A stretch of 64,000 nucleotides of DNA. Source: Serilophus lunatus. Taxonomy: Eukaryota; Chordata; Aves; Passeriformes; Eurylaimidae. Each line of letters opens with the position of its first letter. Position 1 is the stretch's first letter. Location: NCBI GenBank assembly GCA_013399895.1, contig VXBA01001841.1:463951-527950 (forward strand), read 5' to 3'. Below are positions 11,541-26,112 of the stretch, in pieces. The notes beneath the pieces were generated by a model. The model was not told the origin of the DNA. It searched no databases and worked only from the letters and a program-made list of their open reading frames with translations. The translations under genes and the position numbers were made by a program.

Positions 11541-12105
11541 TCACAGAATCACAGAATGTGCTGTATTGAAAAGTACCCGCAAGGATCATCAAGTCCAACC
11601 CTTAGTCCAGCACAAGACCATCCACCAGAGTCACACCATGCTTCTGAGAGTGTCGTCCAAATGTTTTGTGAACTCTGTCGGTCTTGGTGCTGTGACAATT
11701 CCCTGGGGAGCCTGTTCAATGCCCAGCCACCCTCAAGGTGAAGAACCTTCTTCTCATATCTAACCCAAACCTCCCCTGACACAACTTCAGGACGTTCCCT
11801 CGGGTCCTGTCACTGGTCATCTCATAGGAGAGATCAGTGCCTGCCACTCTTCTTCCCCTCCTGAGGAAGCTGCCACTGCAGTGAGGTCTCCCCTCACGCT
11901 CGTCTCCTCCAGGCTGAACAGATCAAGTGCCCTCAGCTGCTTCTCACACACTTCCCCTCAAGGCCCTTCACCACCTTTTTTTGCCCTCCTTTGGACACTC
12001 TACAATGGCTGAATATTGCAGTGCCCACAACTGCCATAATATTATATGAGGCCACATCAGTGCAAAGTGGGACAGTCGCCTCCCTTGACCAGCTTGACCA
12101 TATGG
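11541..12105 (-). mobile_element. CR1 LINE 3' fragment
   Basis: The left edge reads CACAGAATCACAGAATG, the complement of the (ATTCTRTG)n terminus that ends every CR1 LINE, so the element lies on the minus strand with its 3' end at 11541. The sequence then follows the well-known CR1 3' region in antisense: AAGGATCATCAAGTCCAACC, CCTGGGGAGCCTGTTCAATG, CTCCAGGCTGAACAG and CCTCAGCTGCTTCTCACAC. CR1 is the main LINE of birds and moves by target-primed reverse transcription. Only the last 560 bp or so are present, which is usual 5' truncation. The overlapping 60- to 84-codon frames on both strands are by-products, and no reverse transcriptase domain is left. Confidence 0.93.
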
Positions 12106-12533
12106 TGAAATTTCTAAAATATCCTTTTTTTTTTTTTCTGTTTTGCTGGGCCTAAGGTGATTAGAAGAAAGGGAGGGTTTTATTGCTTTATGTGATGTAC
12201 CAGTGGTATAACAAAATTCAGTGTTTCAAGTTCTTATTTTTATGTTATAATCTAAAGCATGCATGACTTAAACTCTTGATTATAGGGCACTGTGTGTCAA
12301 ATTTTCCAATATTTTCCTGTGTATACTGAGTATCATGTAGCTCCCAATGTTTTGAAAACACTCAGAGCATAGAGGTTCCTTTCTAACTTGATTTTTTTTC
12401 AAGGAAATCTGTGGAGGAAGCTGACTAAAGGAATTTTTTTCTTTTCATGTACAGCATAAGAATGAATTGCCTCCTAGAATAATCTTATCTGTCATTTCCA
12501 GTGACCCAGGCAATATAGGATCTTGCTTTTCCT

Positions 12534-12800
12534 CGATCATGGAATAGGGCAGGCTGCAAGGCATATTTGAAGATCACCTAGCTCAACATCCCTGCTATGG
12601 GAAGAGCCATATTTTATTAAATCAGGGTTCTCAGATATGCATTCAAGCTGACCTTGAACACATCCAATAATGGGACACAGATTCTCTGGGCAACCTGTTC
12701 AGTGCCTCATCCCCCTCAAAGAAAAAAATTCTTCCTCCTGTTTAGTCTAAGACTAACTTCTTTTAGTTTAAAACTGTTTCCCTTTGATTCCATGGTACAA
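12534..12800 (-). mobile_element. CR1 LINE 3' fragment, older copy
   Basis: GATCATGGAATAG, GAAGATCACCTAGCTCAACATCC, GACCTTGAACAC and TCTCTGGGCAACCTGTTCAGTGCC are CR1 3' phrases in antisense. The copy is more diverged and shorter than its neighbour at 11.5 kb and has lost a clean terminal octamer. It has the same orientation as the first copy. About 430 bp of other sequence with a T run separates the two, so they are probably independent insertions of different subfamilies. Confidence 0.85.
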
Positions 12801-15800
12801 TTTAAAGTGGAAAAAGTAAAGGAAAGAGAAGGATAGTAAGCTTTATGTCTCCTCTGGAGATCACTTAAGTTTTATATTGAAAATAGAAGTTGGTATGGAG
12901 AGAGAACTTGTAAAAATATAAATAATGTTTCTAGTGTCACTTTATTATCATTTATAGGAACCCTAGACTACAGTAAAATTGTCCATTTTTTTCTTATCAA
13001 GTGATATAAGAAGAAAACAACTCCCTAAATTTTACAATATTGTAAAGACATGCTTGTGAAAGTTCAATCACCACCAGTCCGTAGTAGTTGAGACTGAAAC
13101 AATATAATTAAGTTTATCATACTGGGGGATAAACTGTGTGCATATAAAAACAATGCAACACTAGATCTTTAAGGAGAAAAAATTAATAAATGTATCTAAC
13201 ATTAACAGATTAGATCTAACCCTAAACAAATAGCCTTCAAAATGAAGTGTAAGACTAGAAATCCTTAGATTTGTGAAGGTTAAGCCTTTAGAGAAGATAT
13301 TAAGTTTTGATCAAAACTGGAGAAAGAATATATATATAATGTGGTCAAATGGTAAGTTTCAAAAGATAATTTTCTTCAGAAGTATTGTATAAATAATATC
13401 TAGCCAAATGTTGGTCAAAAACTGTAGTCCATTACAAAAGAACTCCAGTAGGAAACTATTCAGAAATATAAAACTTGGCATGCTATGGCACATGGACGAA
13501 GAAAGAGTCAGAAAAATTGAGACAGAATAGAAGAAAGTAAATAAAACTGTTAAGAAGGGTAAAAATACTTCAGAACACTTAGGTACTGTGTTGAAATTGG
13601 TATACTCAACTGAAAAAGGTGAGATAACATCATGAGCAATGGGAAATTACACATATAACAGGACCTTGACAGAATTGCTAAGTAAGGTATAAATTACTGA
13701 GGCAACCATACTGCACATGGCAAATAAGCGTGTATGATGCACAGGAAGGACATGGAAAGGGAAAAAGAGAATATAAGAGCAGCAATTCCTGTAGTAAAGG
13801 GTGAGTTGAGGAGTGCCTGCCAAAAAAGCCACTACAGTAAGGCAGGGATTCTGTTGTTTTGACTGTGCACATTGACCAGCTCCTCTAGCAGGGGAGATTT
13901 GAGCTGCTTTTTCAGTATTGGCCATGGACATGTGCGGGAAACAAACCAAACATTCTATCTTAGCGCATCTGTCTTGCTCTGAAAGACATTTGCTTCAAAT
14001 AAATTTTGCCATTCAATTTTTCAAATGAGAAATATTTTAATATTGAAATCTCTCAGAACCTGCTGATGTGAGGACCTTTCCTTTGGTTCCTCGTGACAGC
14101 AGGAGTATGTAGATAAATATTTACACTCGCCAGAACTCACCTAAAAGAGAGAACTTCAATTGCTTTCACAAGGTGATTGAATGCAGTGCTGCTTGCTGAA
14201 ATTCTGAGGTTGGTTTGCTAAATGTCTGAATCTACAGATAAATAGTCAGATGTCGGTTCTGACTCAGATGGTACCTTTTAGGTGCACTTGAAATTTTTTC
14301 TCTTTTCTGAAAGGATTCCCAGATCCCAGTTGCTACTGAAGTCCAATAATCAGCCTGAGTTGTATGTTTTCCTTTAGGCGAAGATAACACTGGCCATTTT
14401 GAGGCGTGTGCTTATGATGTGGAAGAGTCCATATGGAGCAAGTGCAGGTATTTCTTTAAAGTAGCTAATATCTGTGCTGTCATTTACATCTGCAAAACGG
14501 TCACAAATCCATGATTTGTGAATAGCCATTTGTGCTTGGAACTGCAAAAAAACTAGGCAAGCTCTAGTGGTGGTCGCTCTCTGAAAGCCAATACCAGCTT
14601 CTGCTTCAGATCTGAACTCCCTCTAGATCCCAAATATTACAATTATGGAAGCAGACTCCTCTACTATTTAGGAATTATCTGCAAAGAAAGGCAACAATAG
14701 ATTTTTCTTATAGTCCGGTAAATATGACTTTTGCTGTCAGCAATACTGGTATGTAGCTCTCTACTGACCTGAGAGCACAGGATCTTGGATCTTGCCCAAG
14801 TCATGGCATCTATTCCTGTCACCTTGTTAAAGGTTAGGGGCTGAATGACTGCTGTCCAGCCTCTGGGAGCCATAATATGTGTGTTTCATCAATGGGAAGG
14901 AGCCTGACAAACCCAGGGACTTCTTGCATGACAAATGTCTGCTTGTGGACACAAGAGGTACAAAGGAAGTTTTTCAGCTCTGAGTGGGAGCAGCAGGGAG
15001 GGAGAAACTTAAGGTCAGAAAGAACAAAAAAATGGGCTTGAGCACATCAAAGGCTGACAAAGAATCAGCCACCGTGCACATCTCTCTCCTCCTGACAAAA
15101 TGCTCTGGTAGCTCCTGCCTTGCCCTGGAGTTCCCCTAGGCTCCAACAGGCTTCCTAAGAGAAGTTTAAACGATCAAAACCGATATCTCATGAGCTAGAG
15201 ACACATGAGAGGAACAAGTCTAGTACCAGACAGAAGGAGTGGATATTAGGATGTTTTCATAACCTGTCACTGGAATGAGACTCCTTTGTATTAATTACTC
15301 TGTTAATACCGTTAATACTATTAAACTATTAAAGCATTAACTGGTCTGTCAGTAAAATTGTGGCACTATGTTCCCTTTTGCCAAGAAGAAAATTTTGAGA
15401 GAAACAAGAAAGGTCTCAGTCTTCCCTGGTCAATGTTATCTTGAGCTTTCGCTGAAGATGCGGACACTATCATCAATACTTTGTGTTTCACTCTATTGCA
15501 TAAATACAGTAGTTAAAGCTGTCTTGTTTATTGTTGGAAAGGCATATTTCTCTCTACATCAATATGGATAAGTAGAATATAACATTAGTTTACAGGTGTG
15601 TTTAGGTGGTTTAGAGGTGGATTACCATTGAGTAGTACACATGATTTTGATTAATCTTAAAAGGTTCGGGAGAGGATGGGACTTGAATGATTCATCTCAC
15701 AAGCACAAAAATATTATGTGAGCTTCATCTGAAGCATACAAAGCTGGATTTTTGTTTTTATGTATACAGGCATACTTGCACACATGCATGAATGAATAAT

Positions 15801-16464
15801 GAGCAGCTCCTAAGGAAAAAGAGGTAGAGGCATCTTATTTAAAGCATAAATGTGGCTTGTATTTGTGTTTAGATATACTCTTTAAAACTCTATAGTTATA
15901 ACCATGTGTTTGTCTTAAAAAATATTTGATTTTTGGAACTATTTCAGAGCTAATTATTTACATGAGATTATTTGGAGAAGATTGTCAAATAGTGAGAAGT
16001 AAATTAATGGTAATGATTAAAAATTAGGAATGGAAAGCAGAAGCCAGACAATGTGAGTGTAAATCAAATCTTTAATTTGTCCAAAGGCTAACAGTTGTTA
16101 TGATATTTTCTATGTCAAATTTTCTACAGATAATTGTATGTCATGTAAGAAAGGAAGAAAGTACTTCAGAGAAGAAAAATTCAGAGTTGACACTAAATTA
16201 TTGAGGCTAGTCAAGTATAGTGAAGCCTGAAAACATTCTGAAATAAATAATAAGGTTGGATGAAGAGGCAGTGGGACAGGTAATGTAATTTGTTCCTAAC
16301 AGGTGTAAGGAAATGCTAACTGCAAGGAGTGGTTGGAGTTGTTCATACCTCTGGCATCCAAAAGAAAATGTAATCACTGAGCAAATAAATCCTGCTGGTG
16401 GTTAAATTTAAACAACTGAAGGAAAATAGAACTGCACAAACAAATTCTTTTCTTACTGGGTATC
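12801..16464. other. Non-coding stretch, no recognised element
   Basis: Mostly AT-rich, with more balanced patches at about 13680-13960 and 14540-15150. Frames in these patches (for example 13647-13949 minus, 14664-14873 minus, 15368-15571 plus) show no domains. I recognise no repeat. Confidence 0.5.
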
Positions 16465-17021
16465 TGTAGTGTGAGGTGTGTGGCGTCAGCCACACAGATA
16501 GAGAAGTAAAGAGAAGGATGTTTGAGGCACAGCAGGGCTGGGGCAGCCTGGGGAGGACCCTCTCCTCCAGCCCCAACCGATGATCCAGTGCAGGGACAGT
16601 GACCAGGGCTGGCAACAGCCCGACCATCCCCGAGTGCCATCGCAGCGCCAAAGCCCAACTGGGACAGTCCCCGGGCCTGGCTCATCAGGGATCAGGGCAG
16701 TGCAGGGGGCAATGGCTGGGCCTGAAAGGAAGTTCTCAGGACACAGGGATGGCTCCTGGCTTCTCACAGCCCTTTCCACAAGATTCTCTCTCCAACTCTC
16801 GCCATGTGGTTTGCCCACTCTTTTCACTGAGCCGAGGCTGAGCCAGTCCTCCCCTGGCCAACAAACTCTAGCCTGGGGCAGCAGGAAAGGTCTGCACTTG
16901 TACAGGGCTTGCTTGATGTCTTTAGAGGCAACAGGGATTTTGGTTAATAAAGAGAGGTTCACAGGTCTTTGTTGGTTTTCGTCAATCACCTTGGTTGATT
17001 AAGGTAGCTCTCTCTGGTACA
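16465..17021 (+). mobile_element. GC-rich block, candidate solo LTR
   Basis: This block stands out from AT-rich flanks. A possible LTR layout on the plus strand is a start at TGTAGTGTGAGG, a GC-rich U3-like part (16.52-16.90 kb), AATAAA at 16946-16951, then about 70 bp ending in GGTACA. The core phrase GGCAACAGCCCGACCATCCC resembles one in the GC-rich fragment at 5.7 kb. The long frames here (167 codons on minus, 140 on plus, mutually overlapping) are expected where stop codons are rare. The minus frame shows only low-complexity P/G/W-rich sequence and is not credible as a gene. No target duplication was found. A CpG-rich regulatory region or an unrelated repeat is possible. Confidence 0.35.
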
Positions 17022-20000
17022 GAAACCACATCCTTCATCCTATGCTTGGTTGCAAGCAGCTTTGGAAATTAAATTAAACTACTTAAGTAGGATTGAAATA
17101 TTTTCAAATGCTGTGCAGATGCTCTTTTGAAATGTCCAGAGGAGTTTTTGTCCAGAGAAGCTCAAAAGCATGCATCACCTGCATACACAAATTCCAATTG
17201 AAATAAAACTTTTGTCATTGGCTCAAAATTTCATTTTTAAAATTACATTAAAAAGTGACAGTTTTTGTTTTAAAAGGGAGAGATTTTTCTACAACTTCTG
17301 TGTCTATCACAATGGTAACTTCCATTAACTCACAAAATCTTGGTATATAATTTCAATGATTTTGAATTAGCATATAAAAATAGGAACCTTGCATTGATGT
17401 TGATTTGCTGGGAATCTAGCTATAATCTGGCTTCTCAATCATTTAGTTTATAGCTAGTGTCAAGCTAGATTAACTTAGTTAAACTTTGATTTCAGTTTTC
17501 AAGAGTTAGTGAAATTGTCCTGCAATGGATTTGCTCTACAGCTTTTGGCAAAAAATGTTCATTCTTATAACTCTGCATGGGAAACATGTGAATTCAAGAC
17601 ATCAAAACAATAAAGAAATTCAATAAGAAAATAAAACTTTCACTTCAGGTTGGATTTCATGGTCCAAATTAAGTAGAGATGGTAGAAAATCAGGTAACTT
17701 ACAGAATGATGATGATGATGTGCATTTACCTTGGAATGCACCAAATCTATTTTGATTTCTGGACACATAATTCATAGCAGTGACTTGAAACCATGTTCTC
17801 CATTCTCGTGGATATGTGCAGGTTGCTCTCTTTCTCAGCCTTTGCTGATAGAGCTATTTTTCTTTCATATAAGAACAGCCATATTGATTTGCTCATGGAC
17901 TGGAATATGCTGTGTTTCTAAATGACCAAGGTTTCAGTTGTGCTGTTGAAGGTTCAATATTCAAACTGAAAACACAGAAAGCTCAAAAACATTTTACACT
18001 CTTTAAATATGTGAAAAATAAAGTATGTTAAACAGTATTGTTTATTAAATGCTTATTATCTTGGGTCAGAATAAATTCCATATTCATATCTTTATTTATA
18101 TGAACAGTATTTTTCTAATACAGATAATATTTGGGCATATTAATCTTTTAAGGGAGAACATGGTAGCATCAAAAAAACTTCAAAAACTTCATTTTTTTAA
18201 TTTTCTTTATTTTCTTTTCTTTATTTTCCTATTAGACTTCCTCTTGTGTTTCATAGCATACATAGTAACAAAGAAAAGTGACTGGTTTCCCAAGTAGGAT
18301 TTTTTCCAGACAGATGTGAATAATTAATCTTACATCTACTGACAGAAATACAATTATTATAGCTTCTCAATAAAAGTGCTATATAATTTCAGAAAATAAT
18401 TGAAAACTATATTAAATAATTTTATAACCCTTAATTTTAATTGTAAAACTGTAAAAATTTTAGTAGTCGGGAAATATATGTTTATAACATCCAACAAGTT
18501 TTATCTTATTTTATAAGTAGGACACTGTATATTTATGTATTGATATAATAGACGAATAATAGTACCTCATAGTAGAATTATAGATATTTTTACTCTATAC
18601 ATTGCATATGCAACTCTTCACTTGGAAACCTGCAGGTTCCCACTGATTCACTGAATCATTGGATTTTCTTGGTCCCGTTGTATTTTACAGTTTTTCCACT
18701 TCAGAGTGCAGAACAGGACTAGAAAATGATTACTTAGAATTGAAGGAGAACATCATCTCTTTTAAATCCTAGATTATAGGAGTTGCAACTCTAAATGGCA
18801 CATTTTTTTTAATCTGACTTCATAAAGCAAAGAGTTGTATATTAACTGGTTACATCATGAGTATGATTTTAGTATGGGTCCTTGAGAAGACAATACCTAT
18901 GCATATACACATATGTTTAAATGAAATCCATACTAGGTTTCATTAGTTCTGTTAATTGTGAAATTAACACTTATTGTAATGAAACTGCTAGTCTGATTTA
19001 TTATATTTTCTTGCAGTGAGATTTGAGACATCAGAACTCATTGCATAATTGAGTGAAAAAGGTGACAGGAGGAGTGGAAAAATAAATCCAGCTCTTGAAA
19101 TTCATGTTGCAGCAAATCAGGAGATAACCGGATGTTAATTTACATTGTTCCTTTCCTGGTAGTCCACTTTATTGCAGAAACTGCTTAGCAACAAAGGATT
19201 CAATAAAACATTTAAGCTGAAATGTGCTGATATTCATTTGATACCAATTAGATTTAAATTATTACTTTTAATTATTGTGCTTAAAATTGAGTGTTTGGGT
19301 GAGGTGCTACTGTTAAAGATGTATCACTCTGCAAAGAGCTAAATAATCATGACCGTACATGAAGAAAAATGTTAAAAACAAAGCAGTGTAATTCATGCAC
19401 TGTAAAGAAAGTAAGGAATGAATCACCCCAAACTTTACTGGGGTTCTGTCAAGCTTTGTTAGATCAAAGTTCACATTCAGAGAGGATGTGAATAGTCATC
19501 TCAGTATTTACTTTCTAGTCAAGTATATGGAACAAATGTCAATAATCTCTGTTAAAACCAGACTCTTAACCCAGTCTTGTTCATACCACTGAACACATAT
19601 TGGTGGAAGTTGTTCCTTTGATTCTGTTGGTACCCTTTGTATGTTTTTCAATAGTGTCCAAGAGTTTGTAATTTGTTCTCAAGTGTTGAGTAATAGATCT
19701 GCCCACATAAAATATTTCAGCATGTGTCCCACCTATCACACCTTAGCTTTTATCTCACTTATCAGTTTTTCCTTAATTGGATTTTTTTTTCCCTAAGAGT
19801 TTCTTCTTATCCACAGAAAACATTCAATAGTGAATATAAATTCAGGTCAAATATATGCAGGTGTATTTATTTTTCTTGTGTTTTCTTTTGTAATCAATAC
19901 CATTAGGGTGGCCGACTTACAATTTTAACAGTTCTTTCATCCAGCCTGAAGATGATTATTAAGCCAAACATAAACATTTAAGGTTGTTTTCTTTGTGCTA

Positions 20001-22119
20001 AATTTTGCTTGCTGTGTTTCTAGCAGACAACTGAAGTATGCTAAATGAGAGTGAAATCCATCCTAATGACTTGGAGAAATTTGTAACGATTAATTTATTC
20101 CTATTTTTGTCAAAGTTTTCCAATCACAAGAATATATTTTAAGTAGTGTTAAAATGTGTTGCTATAATAGTGTTGCGGTGGCTGAGGAAAGCAATTTGCA
20201 AAGAACAATAAATGCCAGTGATAGAAATTAAGTGTTCTAGCTATCAACAAAACAAAACACTAACCTAGCAAAGAGTTCATTAGCACCCTTCCAGATGGCT
20301 TGACTTTTCCACGAGAGCACATCTTTTGCAATCACTATTGCAAACATATGTATTTTTTCCTCTAATAAAGTTATGTCTCAAACTTTTCCTGTAGCATTAT
20401 GCAGATCTAAACCTTGATCTTACATATTTCTAGCAAGAATATTTCTTCTTGTATGTAGCTAGACTGAAATTAAAATGTCATATAAAAGAAATTGTATATC
20501 AGGATTTGTCATCAAATTGAAAATGAATTGTTGAATGGAACTTGATCCTCTAGTGTTTTATGCAATCATTCTGCAAAGTAGCTAATTTGTTAATATGTTA
20601 ATTTTCTAATTTTCGATCTTGGTATTGGATCCTCCACATGAAAGTGAAACCCAAATTTTTGTACAACAGGGATTCTGTTTCTAAGCCTCTAAAATAAAAT
20701 GAAGAAGTTATTGAAGCGATCGCAGCATTTTATGAGGCACGATATAACTCAATTATGGTAGCAGGTGAATTTTAACATTTTTTTTGTGCTGAAAAGCACA
20801 AGTATATTAAAATTTTAGGTACTGGATTTCAGAGGTATTTGAGGGCATTTTAATTATTATTTCAATGGATAATGAAAAAGAAAATCTGAATTTAGAGAAA
20901 TTCACCCAAGGAAAGTCAGTGTTCTGTGAAAACTGTATACTTTCTCTTTATTTCTACTGTGTTTTAAGATACCTTTTAAATAAATAAATAAATGCCTGAA
21001 GTTTGATGTTTAACCAGTATTGAAATATTCAGTAAATTCTTTGTTGTGGCAGTTTTCCTACAGCAGTTGTGATCTTTAGCCCATGACACGCGATACTGTG
21101 TTGTGTGTTGTATGTTGCCTGTAATTCAATAATCTTCATTTCTTTTCTTCATAGCAGCAACCTTTTCAGCATTCAATGGCAAAAATGGCCCTTGGGATCT
21201 TTCTGATTAACATGAAAGAACAAAGTGTCAAGGAAAGCATGTGCTAAGAGCATTGCATTCTGTGATTCAGCTTAAAAATGTGTACTGACTTGAACATAGC
21301 TGTGCCTCACATAGGGAACTGCCGTAACTCTGTAAGGAGGAAATGAAAGCTTAATGTCAAGTGAAAAAGTATGTCCGAGCTTTTAATAGCAAAGTTGATA
21401 ACAAAGATGAATAAAGGAATGTGTTCAGAATAAATCGGTTAATTTTTAATAGTAGCACTTGCTTTGTTTCAGCTGTGTGTGCAAGACAGAACACAGCAAC
21501 AGAAAGGAAGAGTGCCTTTATCCTCTGCAAAGGATGAGTTTAATGGAAAGAATTCTGGACTCAGGTCTGTCCTACTTTTAGAAATTTTGCTCTTTGTGCC
21601 AATTTCCTTCATTCTGATCAGCCAAATTCAGACATCTGTCTCTCATCACCTTTATCCAGGGAACTGATCTGAACTGCATTGTCAGTTTATATTGAGTTCA
21701 GAATATTTTGATTTTCTGCTTTTTTTCATAGTATCATTCTTCCTGTTTCTTTCTGTTTTGGTATTAAAGCAAATTTAAGGCAGCTTCTGTCAGTGGATAT
21801 CCAATCACTAAACTTAGGAAATTTCAGTTATTTTCTAGTCTAGACAATGAAGATACAGTTCTACTCTCTTTGTATCCTTATTGCACTAACATCTGCCATA
21901 AGAATTCTTACTAATAAATAACAGTGAAATTAGGGACAGTGCAAGGGAGTAAGAAGACTGTTTCCTGAGTTTTGATGATAGATATGAGTGATATTTTGTT
22001 TCCTCCTTCAAAGTAAATTTGCCATCCAAAAGTTCAGACAGATTTTAAGATAGAAGACAGTTTTTTTTAATACACTTTTGTGTAGATGGGATAATGAAGG
22101 GATAGACAATGAAAATATT

Positions 22120-22131
22120 GGGGGGGGGGGG
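22120..22131. repeat. G12 homopolymer
   Basis: A run of 12 G in an AT-rich setting. Such runs are mutation-prone and a common source of assembly length error. Confidence 0.9.
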
Positions 22132-25100
22132 AAAGCCATAAATAGAAGAAAAATGCCTGAGAGATTTTAGGCCCCCACAAACTATGAACATGTGGTAAAA
22201 AATGTTATAAAAAACATGTTGTAAACTTTTTTCACTGTAGTAAAAATGTTTCTAGTAGTCAAGAAGTTAGAGCATTTCAACAAAACTTCCTCCCTGTTAA
22301 GGAAATAAGTACTTCTGTAATCCAATATTCTTCCCCTTGAGCTGATATCAAACACCTGAGGGCATTAACCAACAGTCTTGGTGACACTTTTCTTAGGAAT
22401 GAGCCAGTTGTGTGTGCAGAGTCAAAACAGCCAGCAAAGATTGGGCCTTGTTGAAGAAATCTCAAGAGTAAATAAGTGCTAAATGTCATTGGCTCTTCAT
22501 ATGAAAACCATTCCAGCTTCCTAAACCAAAACCTACTTAAGGTATGCATTTTCTTTGATCCATCTCTTTTTAAATAATGGGAAAACAAAAAATTTGTTAC
22601 CAGTATTTAATGTTTTCCAGCAAATGTTTTCTGCATACACATATGCATTTATTTCTAGAATAAATTTTAACTCCAGTGTGCATTTTAATATAATTTATTA
22701 TTTATAAATGAACACATATATCAGTAGCATATGGAAGCTGTAGCAGCCATCAGAGGTAGTAGTGAGACGTGAGATAGATGCAAATTGTTCTTGATGACAC
22801 ATCTGTGTCTTTCCATGAAGTAGAAACCAGAATGTGTTTTTTATTCCCCCCCCATATTTTCTGCTTTCAGTTCTAACTTGCACAAGGCAGAGTCCTGCAG
22901 TTCAGCAGCTGCTCTGATCAGATTCATCTGAGAAAGAAAGTGTCCTAGGAATTCTTATTGCCAACTGTGAGTCAGTGGGACAGTAAAGTTCAGCTTTACA
23001 GTCTGTACCTTCCTATTTTATGATAAAAAATTGGAAAGGTAAATGAAATTTCTGAAAGAATGTGCTCATGGAAATGACAGTACAAGTCCATAGTAATGTG
23101 CAATATTCCATTTTTGGTATTTGTTCCTCTTTTTCTTTTTGTTTCTAAAAAACATTTAAGACAGAGATAGTCTGGAACAAGTTATTTTGAATATGAAACT
23201 TAATTTGTGTGCGATTTCCATGATGGCGAAATATGGACTGAGAGGTCCCATATTTGGGTAAATGATTCCATAAAAGAAAAAAAGTCATGAAAGGGAAGCC
23301 TGTTTTATATAATTTATACATTTTCACCGATCATTTTCACATATAGGTATGAAAGGTTGGGATATTTTATTTTTTCAATCAATAATGTAATCTAGAAGTA
23401 CATCAAGTCTCTAAGGCATGACATTCTAGTAGAATTATGCACTTTTTTGCAACAACAGTTTTATCTGCATTTTAAGGTTATGGCTTTTTCCCCTTCTGAA
23501 AATGTTTTGTGAATGTTTGACAAATGTCAATTCATTAAACTGAAGTTTATTGACATCAAAAAGAATCAGTTTCTCTCCAACCCAGGAAGAAAGTGTACTG
23601 TGTACTTAACATTGAAACTGTGTTCTAAAATTTGTCTCGTAAATACGCTTTGAATTAAAAAGAAGCACTTAATGAGGGTATGTAACTAGTACATCTGCAA
23701 GCAAGATGTATTTTTGCAAGTAAAAATAATAGTATGCTTCAGTTTTGTAATCCATGAACTATGGAGTAGTATGGTATTTTAATACATTTAAACTGGAAAG
23801 TTATGCTGGCATTGAATACTTGAGTATAAAAGGACAATTAAAGGGACAATAGGATTTTTGAAAGTTTTTAGGCAGTTCAGAAGAAACTTTCAGCTTTGTG
23901 TTTATGCTAATGAAAACATTTCTCAACATCATTAAAATTTTTGGAAAATTCTCCTAATGCCAGCTGTAATTCTGTCTGAATGATGCAGCTCAGCATCAAT
24001 TTGCCCCTTTCTTCTCCATCTCCGAAAATAGGAAGATCTCCAGCTCATGTCTCAGCCAGACAGATTGACACTAGAAATACTGAGCTCTGTTGTATCATGA
24101 TTCAAGTTTATACCATTGTTGAACAGAAATATGTTTTCCCTTTTTGATTAACATTGTCATTCCAAAATGGAATTAGAGTGCTCTTAGTGTATCTTCCTTA
24201 GACTACTGTTGCAATGTAAATGAGCTTCTCCTCTGATGTCAGTGTCTTTGCAGGAGGTGATTACTTTAGAAAAAAATACTTTGAGTACATTGGGTGTCAT
24301 ATGCTGTTTGCTGGTTTCCTGGAGCTATTTAGAATATTATCTCCTTTTCTTGCTTACAATCTGTAAATAAGAAAAATATCTAAAACTTTTCAAGTTTTAA
24401 TAAAAAAATCCCAGAGTTTTAGGGTTTTATATGGACTTATACATTGCTGTAAGCTATGTGTATTTTTATCAGGGAAGAAAACACAGAGAAAGAAAAGCTC
24501 TTAAAAACAGAGTCTTCATATCCTACGTGGAACATTTCCTGCTTCAAGCAGGGATTGTTGACAAAGTGCTAAGTAACATGAGAAAAGGTAGCTGAATGCA
24601 GTCTCTTTGTAATTAGTATTTCTTGCAAGACTTTCAGGAGTACAATTGTTTGAAATGAGATGTTTTATCTTCATTTTTGAGACAGTTAAATGGAATTTAT
24701 TAGTGAGATATTGCAATGAGGAACAAGAAGAGGTTTTTTTAGCACGATTCAAGTGATAGAGGCAGAAATCAGAGAGCTGAATATGTCACTCTACAGAATT
24801 TGAAAAAATTAATTCTGAGAAAAACCTTTGCTGGTGTCTATATTACGTGATCTTTCTGAATGTCTCCCTTAAAAGTTTTTTCTGTGTAAATTCTGGGTGC
24901 TTTAACCTTTATAATTCTCCTTTACTTCTCTCCAAAGTGTTTTTAGAATGGGTAACTACTGGTCTGCTGCTGTGTTGTTCTGAATTCAGAGCTTTATTTT
25001 CATTTAAAACTCCTAGAAAGAAGTCTGACATTTTCTTCACTATATACCATTATCAATTCACATGCCCAGTCAGGCAAGTAATGTGTTTGTGCCACTTCTT

Positions 25101-26112
25101 CAATGACTTGCCCACCTCTCAATGGCTGCATTCATAGAAATGTAAATATAATGGGCAAAACAGGAACTCTCTAGAATAACGAAGAGTCTTTTGTATCCCA
25201 CCCCAAATATTGTGTAAGGCCAGATGTGTATCACATTTTACAGAATTATAGGTATTGACCCACCTACTCTTTGAGTAAACCTCTTGAAATCGTTGGGATG
25301 CTGTGCCAAAAGCAGAAGTGTTTTTAACAGCTGTTGAATTGAAGGATTGGAGTGCCTGTTGAGAGGAGCATGCAACAGTTAGAGAGACAAAAATCAGAAC
25401 AGCTGAGGCAAATCACTAGAACAGTCTAAGAGTCCTGGGATGTATGAAGAGGCAAAATTGTTGGATACATTGCAAAGGACAGATTACCAGACATCAGTGA
25501 ATAGAAATCTATCTTGTTAAAATTATTAGGGCCAATTGCAGAATAAAGAGCTGTTTAACATGAACCAGCTGCTATGGCTTCTCCTGTGGCATGTGATACA
25601 TTCTGGGACCACCAAATTTCCTCTTTAGTCATGTACTTCCATCAGTCTCTCCAATCTGCTGAACTGCTTTGGGACTTTTCATGACCTTTCTGAGACCCTC
25701 TCCTTTGATTTCTCTCATTTATATAATTTACTATAGCTCCTTCTTTCATTCAATTCTTTGTGGGAGTCAACCCTACAGACTTACTGTAGGAGTCAACTTT
25801 ATCAGCTACTATAGGTGATTTAGGGGAATTAAACAGTCAGCATGCTAAGTCTTCAAAAAAGTCTAAGCTTATTTATTCTGTGATACATTTACATTTTACA
25901 TTTCAGTTACAATTTAGAAGCCTTACATGTAGAAAAATTTATGTGGTGGATAAAGCATTAGAAAACTAGAGGCAAAGAAGAAATTGGAAATATAGCAGAT
26001 GAACAATGAACAATATGCAAATTATATAAGGTTTGAAGGAGTCTAACTGCAAATTTAAAGTCAGAAATACCTATTAAGTTAATATTATACTTTTTGTACT
26101 ATAATATCTCAT

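Noticed and set aside
16486..17002. Overlapping 167-codon minus and 140-codon plus frames
   Set aside because: They mirror each other in GC-rich sequence, are rich in P, G, W and S without domain structure, and fit a GC-rich repeat better than a gene.
21255..21275. ATTCTGTGATTC string resembling a CR1 3' terminus
   Set aside because: The upstream sequence shows no CR1 3' region, so the octamer-like match is taken as chance.
21456..21580. Possible exon after a TTTGTTTCAG acceptor with CTCAGGTCTGT at its end
   Set aside because: The donor is weak, the frame has no recognisable content, and a single pair of splice-like sites is expected by chance.
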